This document shows positions 23,164-32,841 of a stretch of 64,000 nucleotides of DNA, piece by piece. A program made the translations under genes and the position numbers. Source of the DNA: JADKAV01 sp963769435 (GTDB lineage Bacteria; Actinomycetota; Actinomycetes; S36-B12; UBA10799); the NCBI GenBank assembly GCA_963769435.1, contig CAVYLN010000002.1, positions 310,001-374,000 on the forward strand. The letters are read 5' to 3'. Within the stretch, counting starts at the first letter, position 1; each line of letters begins with the position of its first letter. Below the pieces are notes generated by a model. It did not search any database. It saw nothing but the letters and a program-made list of their open reading frames with translations, and was not told where the DNA came from.

Positions 23164-24167
23164 GGGGCCACCCCGTTCACCGGTAACCCGGCCGTCTCCT
23201 CGAGGCCGAGCATCAGGTTCGCGTTCTGGATCGCCTGCCCCGCCGCCCCCTTGCCGAGGTTGTCGATGGCCGAACAGACCACCACTCGGCCGGAGTGCTC
23301 ATCGAAGGCCCACTGCAGCACCACCGAGTTCGACCCCAGCGTCATCTGCGTGGTCGGCCATTGGCCTTCGGGTAGAACACGCACGAACGGTTCGTCCGTG
23401 TACGCATCGGCCAGACAGGAGCCGATCTCCGCCGGGTCCACGCCGGGTGTCAGAGGTGCGGTGACCGTCGCGAGGATGCCACGCGACATCGGGGCCAGCA
23501 TCGGCGTGAAACTCAGGCGGGTGCCATGGCCCAGTGTCTGCTCGATCTCCGGGATGTGCTGATGTACCCCGCCGGCCTTGTAGGCGCGGACGCCGGAGGT
23601 CACCTCACTGGCCATCAGCGGTACCGAAGGGGAACGCCCTGCACCGGAGGTCCCGCTCGCCGCCACAGCCACGACGTCCCCGGCCCGGACGAGGTCGGCG
23701 GACACCAGAGGCAACATCGCAAGGCTGATGGCCGTCGCGTAGCAACCAGGGTTCGCCACGGTCTTGGCCGTTTCGATCAGCGCCCGCTGGCCGGGCGCCT
23801 CGGGCAGACCGTAGGTCCAGGTGCCGGCATGATCCGTGCCGTAGTACGCCTCCCACGCGGCGGCGTCCCGCAGACGGAAGTCCGCCCCGAGATCCACCAC
23901 CGGCGTGGCCAGATGTCCCGCGTATTGCGCCGACTGCGAATGCGGCAGCGCCATGAAGACGAAGTCGACGTCCACGTCCGCGGGCTCGAACGCTGCCACC
24001 TCCAGGTCGCCCAGGCTCGCAAGGTGCGGATGCAGCGCAGCCACTGTTTGACCGGCGGAGGCGTTGGCCCAGACGCGGGTGACCCGCATGGCCGGATGCA
24101 CGCTGAGCAGGCGCAGCAGTTCGCCACCGCCATACCCCGACGCGCCCAGAACCCCTACGGAAACCAT
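23160..24167 (-). CDS. argC: N-acetyl-gamma-glutamyl-phosphate reductase
   Basis: 335 residues, NADPH-dependent. The Rossmann loop is VGVLGASGYGGGELLRLL at residue 4 and the catalytic Cys is in VANPGCYATAISLA. First gene of the arginine operon. A palindromic ARG-box-like site and an AT-rich stretch lie within 40 nt upstream, so the mRNA leader must be very short. Confidence 0.97.
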   Translation of the reverse strand: MVSVGVLGASGYGGGELLRLLSVHPAMRVTRVWANASAGQTVAALHPHLASLGDLEVAAFEPADVDVDFVFMALPHSQSAQYAGHLATPVVDLGADFRLRDAAAWEAYYGTDHAGTWTYGLPEAPGQRALIETAKTVANPGCYATAISLAMLPLVSADLVRAGDVVAVAASGTSGAGRSPSVPLMASEVTSGVRAYKAGGVHQHIPEIEQTLGHGTRLSFTPMLAPMSRGILATVTAPLTPGVDPAEIGSCLADAYTDEPFVRVLPEGQWPTTQMTLGSNSVVLQWAFDEHSGRVVVCSAIDNLGKGAAGQAIQNANLMLGLEETAGLPVNGVAP

Positions 24168-24188
24168 GAGCAGACTCTATACGCATAC

Positions 24189-24207
24189 TTGCATAGCCGG
24201 TATGCGG
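24189..24207 (-). promoter_or_regulatory. Candidate ArgR operator before argC
   Basis: TTGCATAGCCGGTATGCGG is an imperfect palindrome with TGCATA / TATGC half sites spaced as in ARG boxes, 22 nt before the argC start. A second TATGC-containing half site lies at 24180-24190. Position and local argR support regulation; strength is inferred. Confidence 0.5.
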
Positions 24208-24277
24208 CCCCCACCTTCTGCCCGGACTCCCCAGCAGCGGCCGCCCTCCCTCAATCCCAAGTTGCGTGACGGACGTC

Positions 24278-24418
24278 CTCCAACTTCCCGCGGCGACAAG
24301 TGGGGCGCGCGCGAAGTTGGAGTCGAATGGGTGCCGAAAAGCCGCAAATCCGGCGAGAATCCTCCAACTCCGCGCAGAAGCATGAAGTCGACTTCTCTGA
24401 CCCGCGCGAACTTGGAGG
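24278..24418. repeat. Cluster of CTCCAACTT inverted repeats in argC-acyl-CoA synthetase gap
   Basis: Four CTCCAA half-units in a gap of about 310 nt: CTCCAACTTC at 24278, GAAGTTGGAG at 24313, CTCCAACT at 24362 and ACTTGGAG at 24410. They form two head-to-head pairs. A perfect 12-nt palindrome, GAAGTCGACTTC, sits at 24385-24396. The rest of the gap has no ORF of merit. Confidence 0.7.
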
Positions 24419-24481
24419 GAGGTCAGGTTGCCCTGCGGATGCGGTGACGGCGCACAGCACACCGTCCGACAAGATGGGGGT

Positions 24482-26134
24482 ATGCGTCCTCTGGACCCAC
24501 TGCGTGCCATGGCCGACGCCGCGGATATCGCGAAGGCCGGTTCGTTCGGCGCACTGCGGTCCGGGCTCGCCCGGCCCCGCAACCCCCGAGTGGCGGCCGG
24601 CATGCTGTCGGCCCTGCGCAAATGGGGTACGACCCCGGCCCTCGGATTCGCCCTTGGCGCGGTGCGCGATCCGGAGGCCACGGCGATCGTGGACGTCGAC
24701 GACCCCATGGCCGAGGAGATCACCTTCTCCGAGGCGGAATACCGGACGACCGTTCTGGCCAACTCGCTACTCGACCGCGGTGCGCAACCCGGCAGCACCG
24801 TGGCGATCCTGGGCCGCAACTCCCGCGCCTACGCGGAGACCATCATCGCTGTTTCCCGCACGGGCGCCGACCTCGTCTACCTGAACACCGGCGCTAACGC
24901 CGACCAGGTGTCCGCGGCGTGCGCCGCCCACGACGTGACGACCCTCATCCATGACCAGGAGTTCGCGGCTCTGTGTCCCCGGGAGGTGCTCTCGCTGGGG
25001 TTGGACGACCCTGCCGGCATCCCGCTGCTGGACTCGATGCCCTGGAGCGGGGACGTCGGCGGCCTTCGAACCCCCTCCAAGCACGTGATCCTGTCCAGCG
25101 GCACCACTGGCGGTCCGCTCCGGGGGGCCGCCCGCACCACCGCGCCGCTGGATTCCGTGGCAGCGCTTCTACACGCGTTCCCCACCCGCCTGGGCTCGGT
25201 GACTCTGATCGTCGCACCGATGTTCCACGCCTGGGGGTGGATGCACCACAGGATGGCCACGGTGATGGACAACACCCAGATCCTGATGCGGCACCCCGAC
25301 CCCGAGCGGATCCTCGCGATCACGCAGGCCTACGAGGTCGAGACGATCATCGCCGTGCCCGTGACGCTGAAGAAGATGGTGGATCTTCCGTCCGCCACCA
25401 AGGACAGGTACGACTTCTCCTCGCTGAAATGCGTGGCGGTCTCAGGCTCGGCGATCCCCGGTGATCTGGCGACCCAGTTCATGGATGACTACGGCGACGT
25501 GCTGTACAACCTGTACGGCACCACCGAGGCCGCCTACGCCACGATCGCGACACCCGGCGACCTCCGTGAGGACCCACACACGGCCGGAAGGCCGATGCCA
25601 GGCGTGCGCGTAGCTGTGTTCGACCGCAAGGGACGAGCGGTGCGAAAGGGCACCGACGGTCGCGTCTACGTGCGCAGCCGCACATCCATCGAGGAGTACG
25701 TGGCCGACGGCAGCCGGGGATCAGTGAAGGGCATGGTGGCCACCGGAGACATCGGCTGCATCGACGACCAGGGTCGGCTGACCATCAAGGGCCGCGCCGA
25801 CGACATGGTGATCACCGGCGGCGAGAACGTCCACCCGACCGAGGTGGAGGAGATCCTCCGGGAGCATCCGGGGATCGCCGATGTCGCCGTCACCGGCCGT
25901 CCTGACCCGGTTTATGGCTCGCTGCTCGTGGCACACGTGGTCCCTGCCCCGGACGCTGACATCACCGATGACGAGATCCTGGCGTGGTGCCGCGAACACC
26001 TGGGACCCCACCATCGACCCCGCGAGGTCCGCCGGATAGACGCGTTGCCTCGCAACGCCACCGGCAAGGTGCTGCGCCGGGTGCTGGCCGGCGAGGTCAC
26101 CATCGATGACCTCGACGAGGAGGAACTGCTCTAA
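24482..26134 (+). CDS. Acyl-CoA synthetase (AMP-binding, FadD-like)
   Basis: 550 residues from ATG 24482, preceded by ATGGGGGT. It adenylates a carboxylic acid and transfers it to CoA. Motifs: SSGTTGGPLRGA (P-loop, with Leu-Arg replacing the usual Pro-Lys), YGTTEAAYA, then GRADDMVITGGENVHPTEVEE hinge and a C-terminal catalytic Lys in RNATGKVLRR. The frame is intact. The stop TAA overlaps the convergent pheT stop TAG in the shared CTAA at 26131-26134. The chain length of the substrate cannot be read from sequence. Confidence 0.88.
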   Translation: MRPLDPLRAMADAADIAKAGSFGALRSGLARPRNPRVAAGMLSALRKWGTTPALGFALGAVRDPEATAIVDVDDPMAEEITFSEAEYRTTVLANSLLDRGAQPGSTVAILGRNSRAYAETIIAVSRTGADLVYLNTGANADQVSAACAAHDVTTLIHDQEFAALCPREVLSLGLDDPAGIPLLDSMPWSGDVGGLRTPSKHVILSSGTTGGPLRGAARTTAPLDSVAALLHAFPTRLGSVTLIVAPMFHAWGWMHHRMATVMDNTQILMRHPDPERILAITQAYEVETIIAVPVTLKKMVDLPSATKDRYDFSSLKCVAVSGSAIPGDLATQFMDDYGDVLYNLYGTTEAAYATIATPGDLREDPHTAGRPMPGVRVAVFDRKGRAVRKGTDGRVYVRSRTSIEEYVADGSRGSVKGMVATGDIGCIDDQGRLTIKGRADDMVITGGENVHPTEVEEILREHPGIADVAVTGRPDPVYGSLLVAHVVPAPDADITDDEILAWCREHLGPHHRPREVRRIDALPRNATGKVLRRVLAGEVTIDDLDEEELL

Positions 26135-28564
26135 CCCCGCAGCACGGCACCGAGCTCGGCCGCCGCCGCCAGCGCGTCACCGCGAACCCCTGCGATGTCC
26201 TCGTCGGTCAGGGTGCGGTCATCAGCACGCATTCGCAGGGCGAACGCCAGAGACTTCTTGCCGAGCGGCACCTGCGGCCCCGAGTACACGTCGAACAGTC
26301 GGACACTCTCCAGCAGTGACCCCCCGCCATCGCGAAGGGCCTGACGCACCGACTCGGCAGCGAGGTCCTCGTCGACGACCAGGGCCACATCTTCCTTGGC
26401 GACAGGGAAGGTCGACACCCGCGGCGCCGAGGCGACCGGCGAGGCGGTCTCCAAGAGTGCGGTCAGGTCGATCTCGGCGGCACAACTGCGCGGTGGCAGC
26501 CCGTAGGCGGCGACCACATCCGGGTGCAGTTCACCCGCGTGCCCGATCAGACGACCGCCGCAGGTCAGGCGTGCGCACCTTCCCGGATGCCAGGGAGCAT
26601 GCTGATCCGGCTCGACGTCCACAGTGGCACCGACCGCATCCGCCACCGCACGGCTCAGCCTGACCGCGTCCGACCAATCCACCGGTCGGGCGGCACCCCA
26701 CCAGCCGGCAAGGCTCCAGTCCCCGCAGAGAACGAGTCCCAGGTGTTCCGGCTGACGCGGCAACGCTGACAGCATGGCCTCGATCTGTTCGTCCGAAGGG
26801 CGACTGCCGGCCTCGGCGACCGGGGCGCTGATCTCGTCGACGTCGCGGAAGACCTGACCGTACTCGTAGAGGTGCAGGGAGTCGGCGCCCCTGCCCACGT
26901 TCCGACGGGCGGTGTTGAGCAGGCCCGGGAGCACCGTGGTGCGCATCAGCGGCTGCTCGTCGCTGAGCGGGTTGGCCAGCCTCACCGAGGTCCGGCGCGG
27001 ATCATCGGCGGGAAGGCCCAACGCATCCAGGTCCTGCTCGCCCACGAACGGGTAGCTCAGCACCTCCACGAGGCCCAGTTCCGCGGGTCGCCGACGCAAC
27101 TGCCGGATCATCCTGTCCCGCTGGCTCAGTCCCACGCCGGTCCCCATCGCGGGTCCCCGCGACGGAATGGTCTCGTAGCCGACGACACGCGCGACCTCTT
27201 CGACGAGATCGATCGCTGCGGTCAGGTCGGGACGCCAAACCGGCGGGGTGACCGAGTCGCCGTCGAGCGTGCAGCCGATCCTCTCGAGGATCGAGCGCAC
27301 CGTCCCTTCCGGCACATCCACACCTACGATCCGCGAGGGCATATCCATCGACATCTCGACCACAGCTACTGGCTCACGCCGGTCGACGTCGACCAATCCC
27401 CCGATCGCCGCCCCCGCCAGGTCGGCGAACAACTGGGCCGCACGGTTCGAGGCCGCCAGCGCGACATCGCTGTCGATACCGCGTTCGAAGCGCCGCGAGG
27501 CCTCCGAGGACAACTTGTGCCGCCGCGAGGTCGCCGCGACCAGCGCGGGCTGGAAGTGTGCCGCCTCGAGCACGACCGACGTGCTGGCGTCGTCGATCTC
27601 CGTGGTCAGGCCACCCATCACACCGGCCAGCGCCACCGCACCGGAATCATCGGCGATCACCACATCCGCGGGATCGAGAACGCGTTCAACGTGGTCGAGC
27701 GTCTCCAGTTCCTCGCCGCTCTCGCGGCCGACGGATCTGGATGGGTCCTGCCAGCTTCGCACCGTCGAAGGCGTGCAGCGGCTGCCCGAGTTCGAGCATC
27801 ACGTAGTTCGTGATGTCCACCGCCAGGCTGACCGGCCGCATGCCGCACTGGTTGAGCCGGCGCACCATGTACGCGGGGCTAGGGGCGTCCGGATCGACAT
27901 CGGTGAGCACACGCGTCGTGAAGCGGTCGGCGCCGTACTGAAGGTCGACCTCGCGAACCGTCCCCTCCGATGGCAGGTCGGGTACGAGCGACACCGGGTC
28001 GGTGAAGTCCACACCGTAAGCCAGAGCCGCCTCCCGGGCGATGCCCCGGATGGACAGACAGTAGCCACGGTCGGGCGTGACGGCGATGTCCAGCACCGCG
28101 TCGTCCAGGCCCAGCACCGGGCCGGCGTCCTGGCCGACCTCGCCCTCGCTGAGCACGAGGATTCCGTCGTACTCGTCGTTGATCCCCAGCTCACGACCGG
28201 AGCAGATCATGCCGTCGCTGACGTGCCCGTAGGTCTTCCGGGCGCTGATCTCGAAACCGCCGGGAAGCACCGCCCCGGGAAGTGCGACCGGGACCAGGTC
28301 GCCGACGGCGAAGTTGGTCGCGCCGCAGATGATCCCGTTGGTCCGGTCCCCCAGATCCACCTGGCAGTAGCGGATCGGCTTCTTGAACTCGGTGAGTTCC
28401 TCGATCTCCAGCACCCGGCCGACGAGCAATGGCCCGGTGATCGAGATCTCGTCCACGGTCTCGACCTCAAGGCCGATGCCGATCAACTTCTCGGCCAACT
28501 CGCGGCCCGTCACCTCCGCGGGCAGGGCCGCGTACTCCTTGATCCAACTCAGCGGTGCGCGCAT
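26131..28564 (-). CDS. pheT: Phenylalanyl-tRNA synthetase beta subunit, one frameshift
   Basis: Beta chain of the alpha2-beta2 enzyme. Starts ATG 28564, sharing one base with the pheS stop. Order: N-terminal PheT start (MRAPLSWIKEYAALP), tRNA-binding OB domain, B3/B4 editing domain, B5 DNA-binding-like domain (PSRIVGVDVPEGTVRSIL), catalytic-like core, and FDX-ACB domain (STFPVAKEDVALVVDEDL). The frame breaks near 27728 between IQIRRPR and SGEELETLDHV with one extra base. Corrected length is 810 residues. Confidence 0.94.
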
Positions 28565-29674
28565 CAGCTGTCCATTCCGAAGGCCGTGGTGAAGCGGACA
28601 TCCCCCTCGACGAGATCCCGCATGTCGGTGATCCCGTGCCGGAACATCAGGGTCCGTTCGATGCCCATGCCGAAGGCGAAACCCGTGTACTCGTCCGGGT
28701 CGATCCCGCACGACTGCAGCACGCGAGGGTTCACCATCCCGCAGCCACCCCACTCGATCCATCCCTCTGACGAGCACGTTCGGCAGGGACGATCGGGGTT
28801 GCCGACACTCTCGCCGCGGCACGCGAAACACTCGAGGTCCACCTCGGCGCTGGGCTCGGTGAAGGGGAAGTAGCTGGGGCGAAGTCTGGTGACTATCCCC
28901 TCTCCGAACATCGTGGCCGCGAACCAGTCCAGGGTCGACTTCAGGTCGACCATGCTCAGGCCCTTGTCGACGGCCAGTCCCTCCACCTGGTGGAACACCG
29001 GGGTGTGAGTGGCGTCGAGTTCGTCGGTCCGGTACACCCGCCCCGGGCACACGACGTACACCGGCGGCGCCTGGTCGAGCATCGTGCGGATCTGCAGCGG
29101 AGACGTGTGCGTGCGCAGTACCGCACCGCTGTCAGCCGCCCCTACGAAGAACGTGTCCTGCATCGTGCGGGCGGGGTGGTCACGGTCGATGTTCAGCGCG
29201 TCGAAGTTGAACCACTCGGACTCCAGTTCGGGACCCTCGACGATGCCGTACCCGATCGACACGAAGGCGTCCGCGATGTGCTCACTGATGGTGTGGATGG
29301 GGTGGCGCGCGCCGACCGGTTCGCGGTCGTTGACCATCGTGACGTCCACGCGTTCGGCCGTCAGGATGCGCTCGCGCTCCGCCTCCTTGAGTGCGGCCTC
29401 CCGGGCCTTCAGCGCCTGGTTGACCCGACCGCGGGCAGCACCGACCGCCTTGCCGGCAGCGGCCTTCGCGCTGGGTGGCAGAGCGCCGATCTCCCGATTG
29501 GCCAGTGCCAACGGCGAGCGGTCGGCGGTGTGCTCGAGGCGGACCTGCTTGAGCGCCGCCAGATCCTCAGCACCGGCGATCGCCGCGAGCGCATGCGTCG
29601 ACGTTGGCCTGCAGGTTCGCGGGATCGAGCGCGGCGGGCATCACCGGGTCGAAGTTCTTGTTGGGAGCGGACAC
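28564..29674 (-). CDS. pheS: Phenylalanyl-tRNA synthetase alpha subunit, one frameshift
   Basis: Catalytic class II chain. The GTG start at 29674 gives VSAPNKNFDPVMPAALDPANL, the usual actinobacterial N-terminus. A frame break near 29592 (NVDA / ALAAIAGAEDLAALKQ) has one extra T. Downstream, HPIHTISEHIADAFVSIGYG, RTHTSPLQIRTM and WIEWGGCGMVNPRVL are class II motifs, and a Cys-rich CFACRG...CRTC segment is present. Corrected length is 369 residues. The AGGAG before the start overlaps the GTG, so the ribosome site is unclear. Confidence 0.93.
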
Positions 29675-29738
29675 TCCTGGATTCTACGAGGCGGCGATCC
29701 GCGCGCTCCCGAGGGTTTTGTCGGGGCACCATGGAGCC

Positions 29739-30677
29739 ATGCACAACGACACGCTCGCCTTGGGCCATGAGGTCTTCATGATGGACACCCGGATGGGGGG
29801 CTACGACTCGATCACGTCCTCGTACCTGATCCGCGGGTCGAAGCCGTGTCTGGTGGAAACCGGTACGGCCCGTTCCGCGCCCGTGGTCGTCGAACAACTG
29901 GCCGCCCTCGGGATCGGGCCGGAGGATCTGGCGACCATCGTCGTGACCCATATCCACCTGGACCACGCCGGCGGTGTGGGCGATCTGGCGCAGGCCTTTC
30001 CGAATGCGCAGATCGTGGTGCACGAGCGCGGCGCCCGCCACCTGGCAGATCCGTCTCGACTGATGGCCAGCGCTCACAGGGTCTTCGGGGAGGCCATGGA
30101 CACGCTCTTCGGGGACCTCCGCCCGACCGAGGCACAGCGGATCGTGGCGATCGGCGAAGTGGGATCGGTGGATCTGGGCGACGGCCGCCGCCTGGCGGCA
30201 TTCCATAATCCGGGCCACGCATCGCACCACATCGGACTGGTGGACTCGGAGACCGGAGACCTCTACACCGGGGATGCCGCCGGGGTGTACGTTCCGGAGA
30301 CCGCGGACGTGCGTCCCGCGACTCCCCCGCCCGATTTCGACCTGGATCTGACGCTGAGTTCCCTGGCGGCCATGCGCGACGTCGGGCCCACCCGCCTGCT
30401 GTTCAGCCACTTCGGACCCGTGACGGACATCGACGAGACGCTGGACGCCTCGGTGGACGAGTTGCACGCATGGGTGGACGCGGTGCGGCAAGCCCGGGAG
30501 GTCTCCGCCGACATGGACCACGCGGTCGCGATGGTCCGCGAGAGGGACCGGACGCGCCACACCAGGCTGTACGCCGATGAGGAGGTGTTGGCCAAGCAGG
30601 AGGCCCTGTCGGGAACGCCGGCGAACGTGGCGGGGATCATGCGCTGGCTGGACCTGAAGGAGAAGAACGGGGGCTGA
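29739..30677 (+). CDS. Metallo-beta-lactamase-fold hydrolase
   Basis: 312 residues from ATG 29739 (MHNDTLALGHEVFMMDTRM), GGAG just upstream. Zinc ligands are in THIHLDHAGG (HxHxDH) at about residue 70, with a further His in HNPGHASHHIG and Asp in LYTGDAAG, followed by HFGP. This is the glyoxalase II/quorum-lactonase-like subfamily; the substrate cannot be told. It lies between divergent pheS and convergent trmH and ends before a long hairpin. Confidence 0.82.
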   Translation: MHNDTLALGHEVFMMDTRMGGYDSITSSYLIRGSKPCLVETGTARSAPVVVEQLAALGIGPEDLATIVVTHIHLDHAGGVGDLAQAFPNAQIVVHERGARHLADPSRLMASAHRVFGEAMDTLFGDLRPTEAQRIVAIGEVGSVDLGDGRRLAAFHNPGHASHHIGLVDSETGDLYTGDAAGVYVPETADVRPATPPPDFDLDLTLSSLAAMRDVGPTRLLFSHFGPVTDIDETLDASVDELHAWVDAVRQAREVSADMDHAVAMVRERDRTRHTRLYADEEVLAKQEALSGTPANVAGIMRWLDLKEKNGG

Positions 30678-30697
30678 CCCGGCGCGCGGGCCCGAGT

Positions 30698-30759
30698 GCG
30701 TTCGATGGGGTTTGTCGCACGACGGGTGTCAAACCAACTACACGAACCCCATCCAACGC
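30698..30759. terminator. Long hairpin between convergent genes
   Basis: Arms GCGTTCGATGGGGTTTGT and ACGAACCCCATCCAACGC, 18 nt each with 16 Watson-Crick pairs, one G-U and one mismatch, enclose a 26-nt loop. It sits between the stops of the hydrolase (+) and the methylase (-) and could stop both transcripts. No U tract. Confidence 0.65.
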
Positions 30760-30766
30760 GGCCGGG

Positions 30767-31516
30767 TCACTCGCCGCGGGCCAGCGCGCTGGCATACAGG
30801 CACACCGTCGCCGCCGAAGCCAGGTTCAGCGACTCGGCAGCACCGAAGATCGGGATGGACACCGTGTCCAGATTCAGGTCGGGCAGGCCGTGCGCCTCGT
30901 TGCCGAACACCCACGCGGTCGGAAGGGTCAGATCCACCTCCCGCAGGTCCTTCTCCCCTGTCCCGGACGTCGCGAGGACCTGCAGACCGTCGGTGGGAAC
31001 CTCCTCGAAGGCGCAGGCGGTGAACGGCACGTGGAACAGCGAACCGGCGGTACTGCGCACACACTTGCCGTTGTAGGGGTCCACCGAGTCGCCGGTGAAG
31101 TACACGGCGTCGGCGCCCGCAGCGTCGGCTGTACGCAGGATCGTGCCGGCGTTGCCGGGATCACGGACGTCGTGCAGGACCACACACAGCTGCGGCGACT
31201 GCGGTTCGTTGAACGGCAAGAACTCGCACACTGCCGCAATACCCTGCGGGTGGACCGTCTCACACATGGCCAGCAGCACCGGCTCCGGGACCTCGGTGAC
31301 CCGCAGTCCGGCAGCCCTCGCGGCATCGGCCACGTCGGACGTGCCGACCACGTAGACCTCGTCCACCACCCCCGGCGTGTGGATCACAGCCTCCCGCACT
31401 GCCTGCGGACCTTCGACGAGGAACCGCCGGACCCGGTTGCGGAACTTGCGGTTCGCAAGACGCCGAACGGCCCCGACCCGGTCGGACTTGACCGAGGTGG
31501 GGCCGTTCGAGGTCAT
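30767..31516 (-). CDS. TrmH/SpoU-family RNA 2'-O-methyltransferase
   Basis: 249 residues. N-terminal substrate domain (RRFLVEGPQAVREAV) then a SPOUT knot with the three SpoU motifs: VVLHDVRDPGNAGTILRTADAAG, WVFGNEAHGL and IPIFGAAESLNLASAAT. Members modify 23S rRNA or tRNA ribose; the homologous position near rplT-infC is TsnR-like. It starts 4 nt after the rplT stop, so it belongs to the infC-rpmI-rplT transcript. Confidence 0.9.
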   Translation of the reverse strand: MTSNGPTSVKSDRVGAVRRLANRKFRNRVRRFLVEGPQAVREAVIHTPGVVDEVYVVGTSDVADAARAAGLRVTEVPEPVLLAMCETVHPQGIAAVCEFLPFNEPQSPQLCVVLHDVRDPGNAGTILRTADAAGADAVYFTGDSVDPYNGKCVRSTAGSLFHVPFTACAFEEVPTDGLQVLATSGTGEKDLREVDLTLPTAWVFGNEAHGLPDLNLDTVSIPIFGAAESLNLASAATVCLYASALARGE

Positions 31517-31520
31517 TGCC

Positions 31521-31886
31521 TCAGGCAGCGCTCGGCCGGGCCGCCTTGGCCGTCTCGACCAGAGAGGCGAAGGCCTTCTCGTCGTTGACGGCCAACTCCG
31601 CGAGCATGCGGCGGTCGACCTCGATGCCGGCCAGCCGCAGGCCCTCGATGAACCGGTTGTAGGTCATGCCGTTCGCGCGAGCCGCGGCGTTGATCCGCTG
31701 GATCCACAGCCGACGGAAGTCGCCCTTGCGGTCCTTGCGGTGGTCATAGGCGTAGACACCCGAGTGGATGATCTGCTCCTTGGCCTTGCGGTACAGCCGC
31801 GACCTCTGACCGCGGTAGCCGCTCGCCTTCGCGAGGGTCTCACGACGCTTCTTGTGCGCGTTGACAGCGCGTTTCACTCGTGCCAT
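31521..31886 (-). CDS. rplT: 50S ribosomal protein L20
   Basis: 121 residues (MARVKRAVNAHKKRRETLAK, with WIQRINAAARANGMTYNRFI). L20 binds 23S rRNA early in 50S assembly. Normal length, basic N-terminus. Third gene of the infC-rpmI-rplT operon; in many bacteria L20 represses this operon. Confidence 0.98.
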   Translation of the reverse strand: MARVKRAVNAHKKRRETLAKASGYRGQRSRLYRKAKEQIIHSGVYAYDHRKDRKGDFRRLWIQRINAAARANGMTYNRFIEGLRLAGIEVDRRMLAELAVNDEKAFASLVETAKAARPSAA

Positions 31887-31906
31887 TTGTAATCACTCCC
31901 TCGAAT

Positions 31907-32104
31907 TCAGCGCAGGCCCAGAAGGCGCTTGGCGATCTTCGTGTCGGACTTGCTCAATTCCTGCGGAACATCCAGACGACGCTTGCGGCGTGAGGACTTC
32001 TGCTCGAACAGGTGCTGGTTGTTCGTCTGCTCGCGCATGAGCTTTCCCGAACCGGTCTTCTTGATGCGCTTCTTCGCGCCACTGTGTGTCTTCATCTTCG
32101 GCAT
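31907..32104 (-). CDS. rpmI: 50S ribosomal protein L35
   Basis: 65 residues, MPKMKTHSGAKKRIKKTGSGK, the invariant L35 start. 11 nt after infC and 20 nt before rplT. GAGGAGAG lies 4-12 nt before its ATG. Confidence 0.98.
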   Translation of the reverse strand: MPKMKTHSGAKKRIKKTGSGKLMREQTNNQHLFEQKSSRRKRRLDVPQELSKSDTKIAKRLLGLR

Positions 32105-32115
32105 GTTGCTCTCCT

Positions 32116-32661
32116 CTAGCCCTCTGCTGCGTGCTCGCGGCTGCCGGACTTCTTCCGGTGCGGTGCGAGAACCATGATCATGTTGCGCCCGTCCTGCTTG
32201 GGCGATGCTTCAACGAATCCCAGCGATTCAACGTCGTCGGCCAGTCGGGTCAACAACCGGAAACCCAGTTCAGGTCGTGACTGCTCGCGACCTCGGAACA
32301 TGATGGTCACCTTGACCTTGTCACCCTGCCCCAGGAACCGCTCGATGTGACCCTTCTTGGTCTCATAGTCGTGGTTGTCGATCTTGGGCCGGAGTTTCAT
32401 CTCCTTGATGACCGTGTGGGTCTGGTTGCGGCGGGCCTCGCGGGCCTTCTGGGCGGTCTCGTACTTGTACTTGCCGTAGTCCATGAGCTTGCACACCGGC
32501 GGTTTGGCCATAGGGGCCACTTCCACCAGATCCAGGTCGGACTCGGCTGCGAGTCGCAGCGCATCCTCTACCCGGACGATGCCGACTTGTTCACCGTTCG
32601 GTCCGACCAAACGGACCTCGGGGACCCTGATGCGGTCGTTGACGCGTGGTTCTTCGCTGAT
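32116..32661 (-). CDS. infC: Translation initiation factor IF-3, probable AUC start codon
   Basis: 181 residues. The conserved body begins RVNDRIRVPEVRLVGPNGEQVG and includes CKLMDYGKYKYE and the C-domain KVKVTIMFRGREQSRPELG. No ATG, GTG or TTG lies at the family start; instead an ATC at 32661 (ISEEPRVNDRI) follows a perfect AAGGAGG with six-nt spacing. infC is the classic gene with a non-canonical AUU/AUC start, which lets IF-3 limit its own synthesis. The next possible in-frame start upstream would add about 60 unrelated residues. Confidence 0.92.
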   Translation of the reverse strand: MSEEPRVNDRIRVPEVRLVGPNGEQVGIVRVEDALRLAAESDLDLVEVAPMAKPPVCKLMDYGKYKYETAQKAREARRNQTHTVIKEMKLRPKIDNHDYETKKGHIERFLGQGDKVKVTIMFRGREQSRPELGFRLLTRLADDVESLGFVEASPKQDGRNMIMVLAPHRKKSGSREHAAEG

Positions 32662-32800
32662 GTGGCGCCTCCTTCGTTGCGGATGGCAAACGGAAGGCGC
32701 ACCTGAAGTCTCCAGGTACCCGCAACCACCGAACACGCAGTGTTCGGGAGGTGGGAACGGTTGTTCCGCTTGCACAGGTGTCGAGGTTTCGACCTCACCA
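32662..32800 (-). promoter_or_regulatory. infC leader with three small hairpins
   Basis: About 140 nt before infC hold three clean stems: GAGGT/ACCTC (32783-32796), CCGAACAC/GTGTTCGG (32729-32747) and ACCTG/CAGGT (32701-32717). A TGCTACGCT (extended -10-like) lies upstream at 32801-32809. A ribosomal-protein or IF-3 leader is plausible; I do not recognise an established L20-leader fold. Confidence 0.45.
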
Positions 32801-32841
32801 GCGTAGCAGGGGGGCCGCCGATGCTCGTGTGGTGCGTGCGG

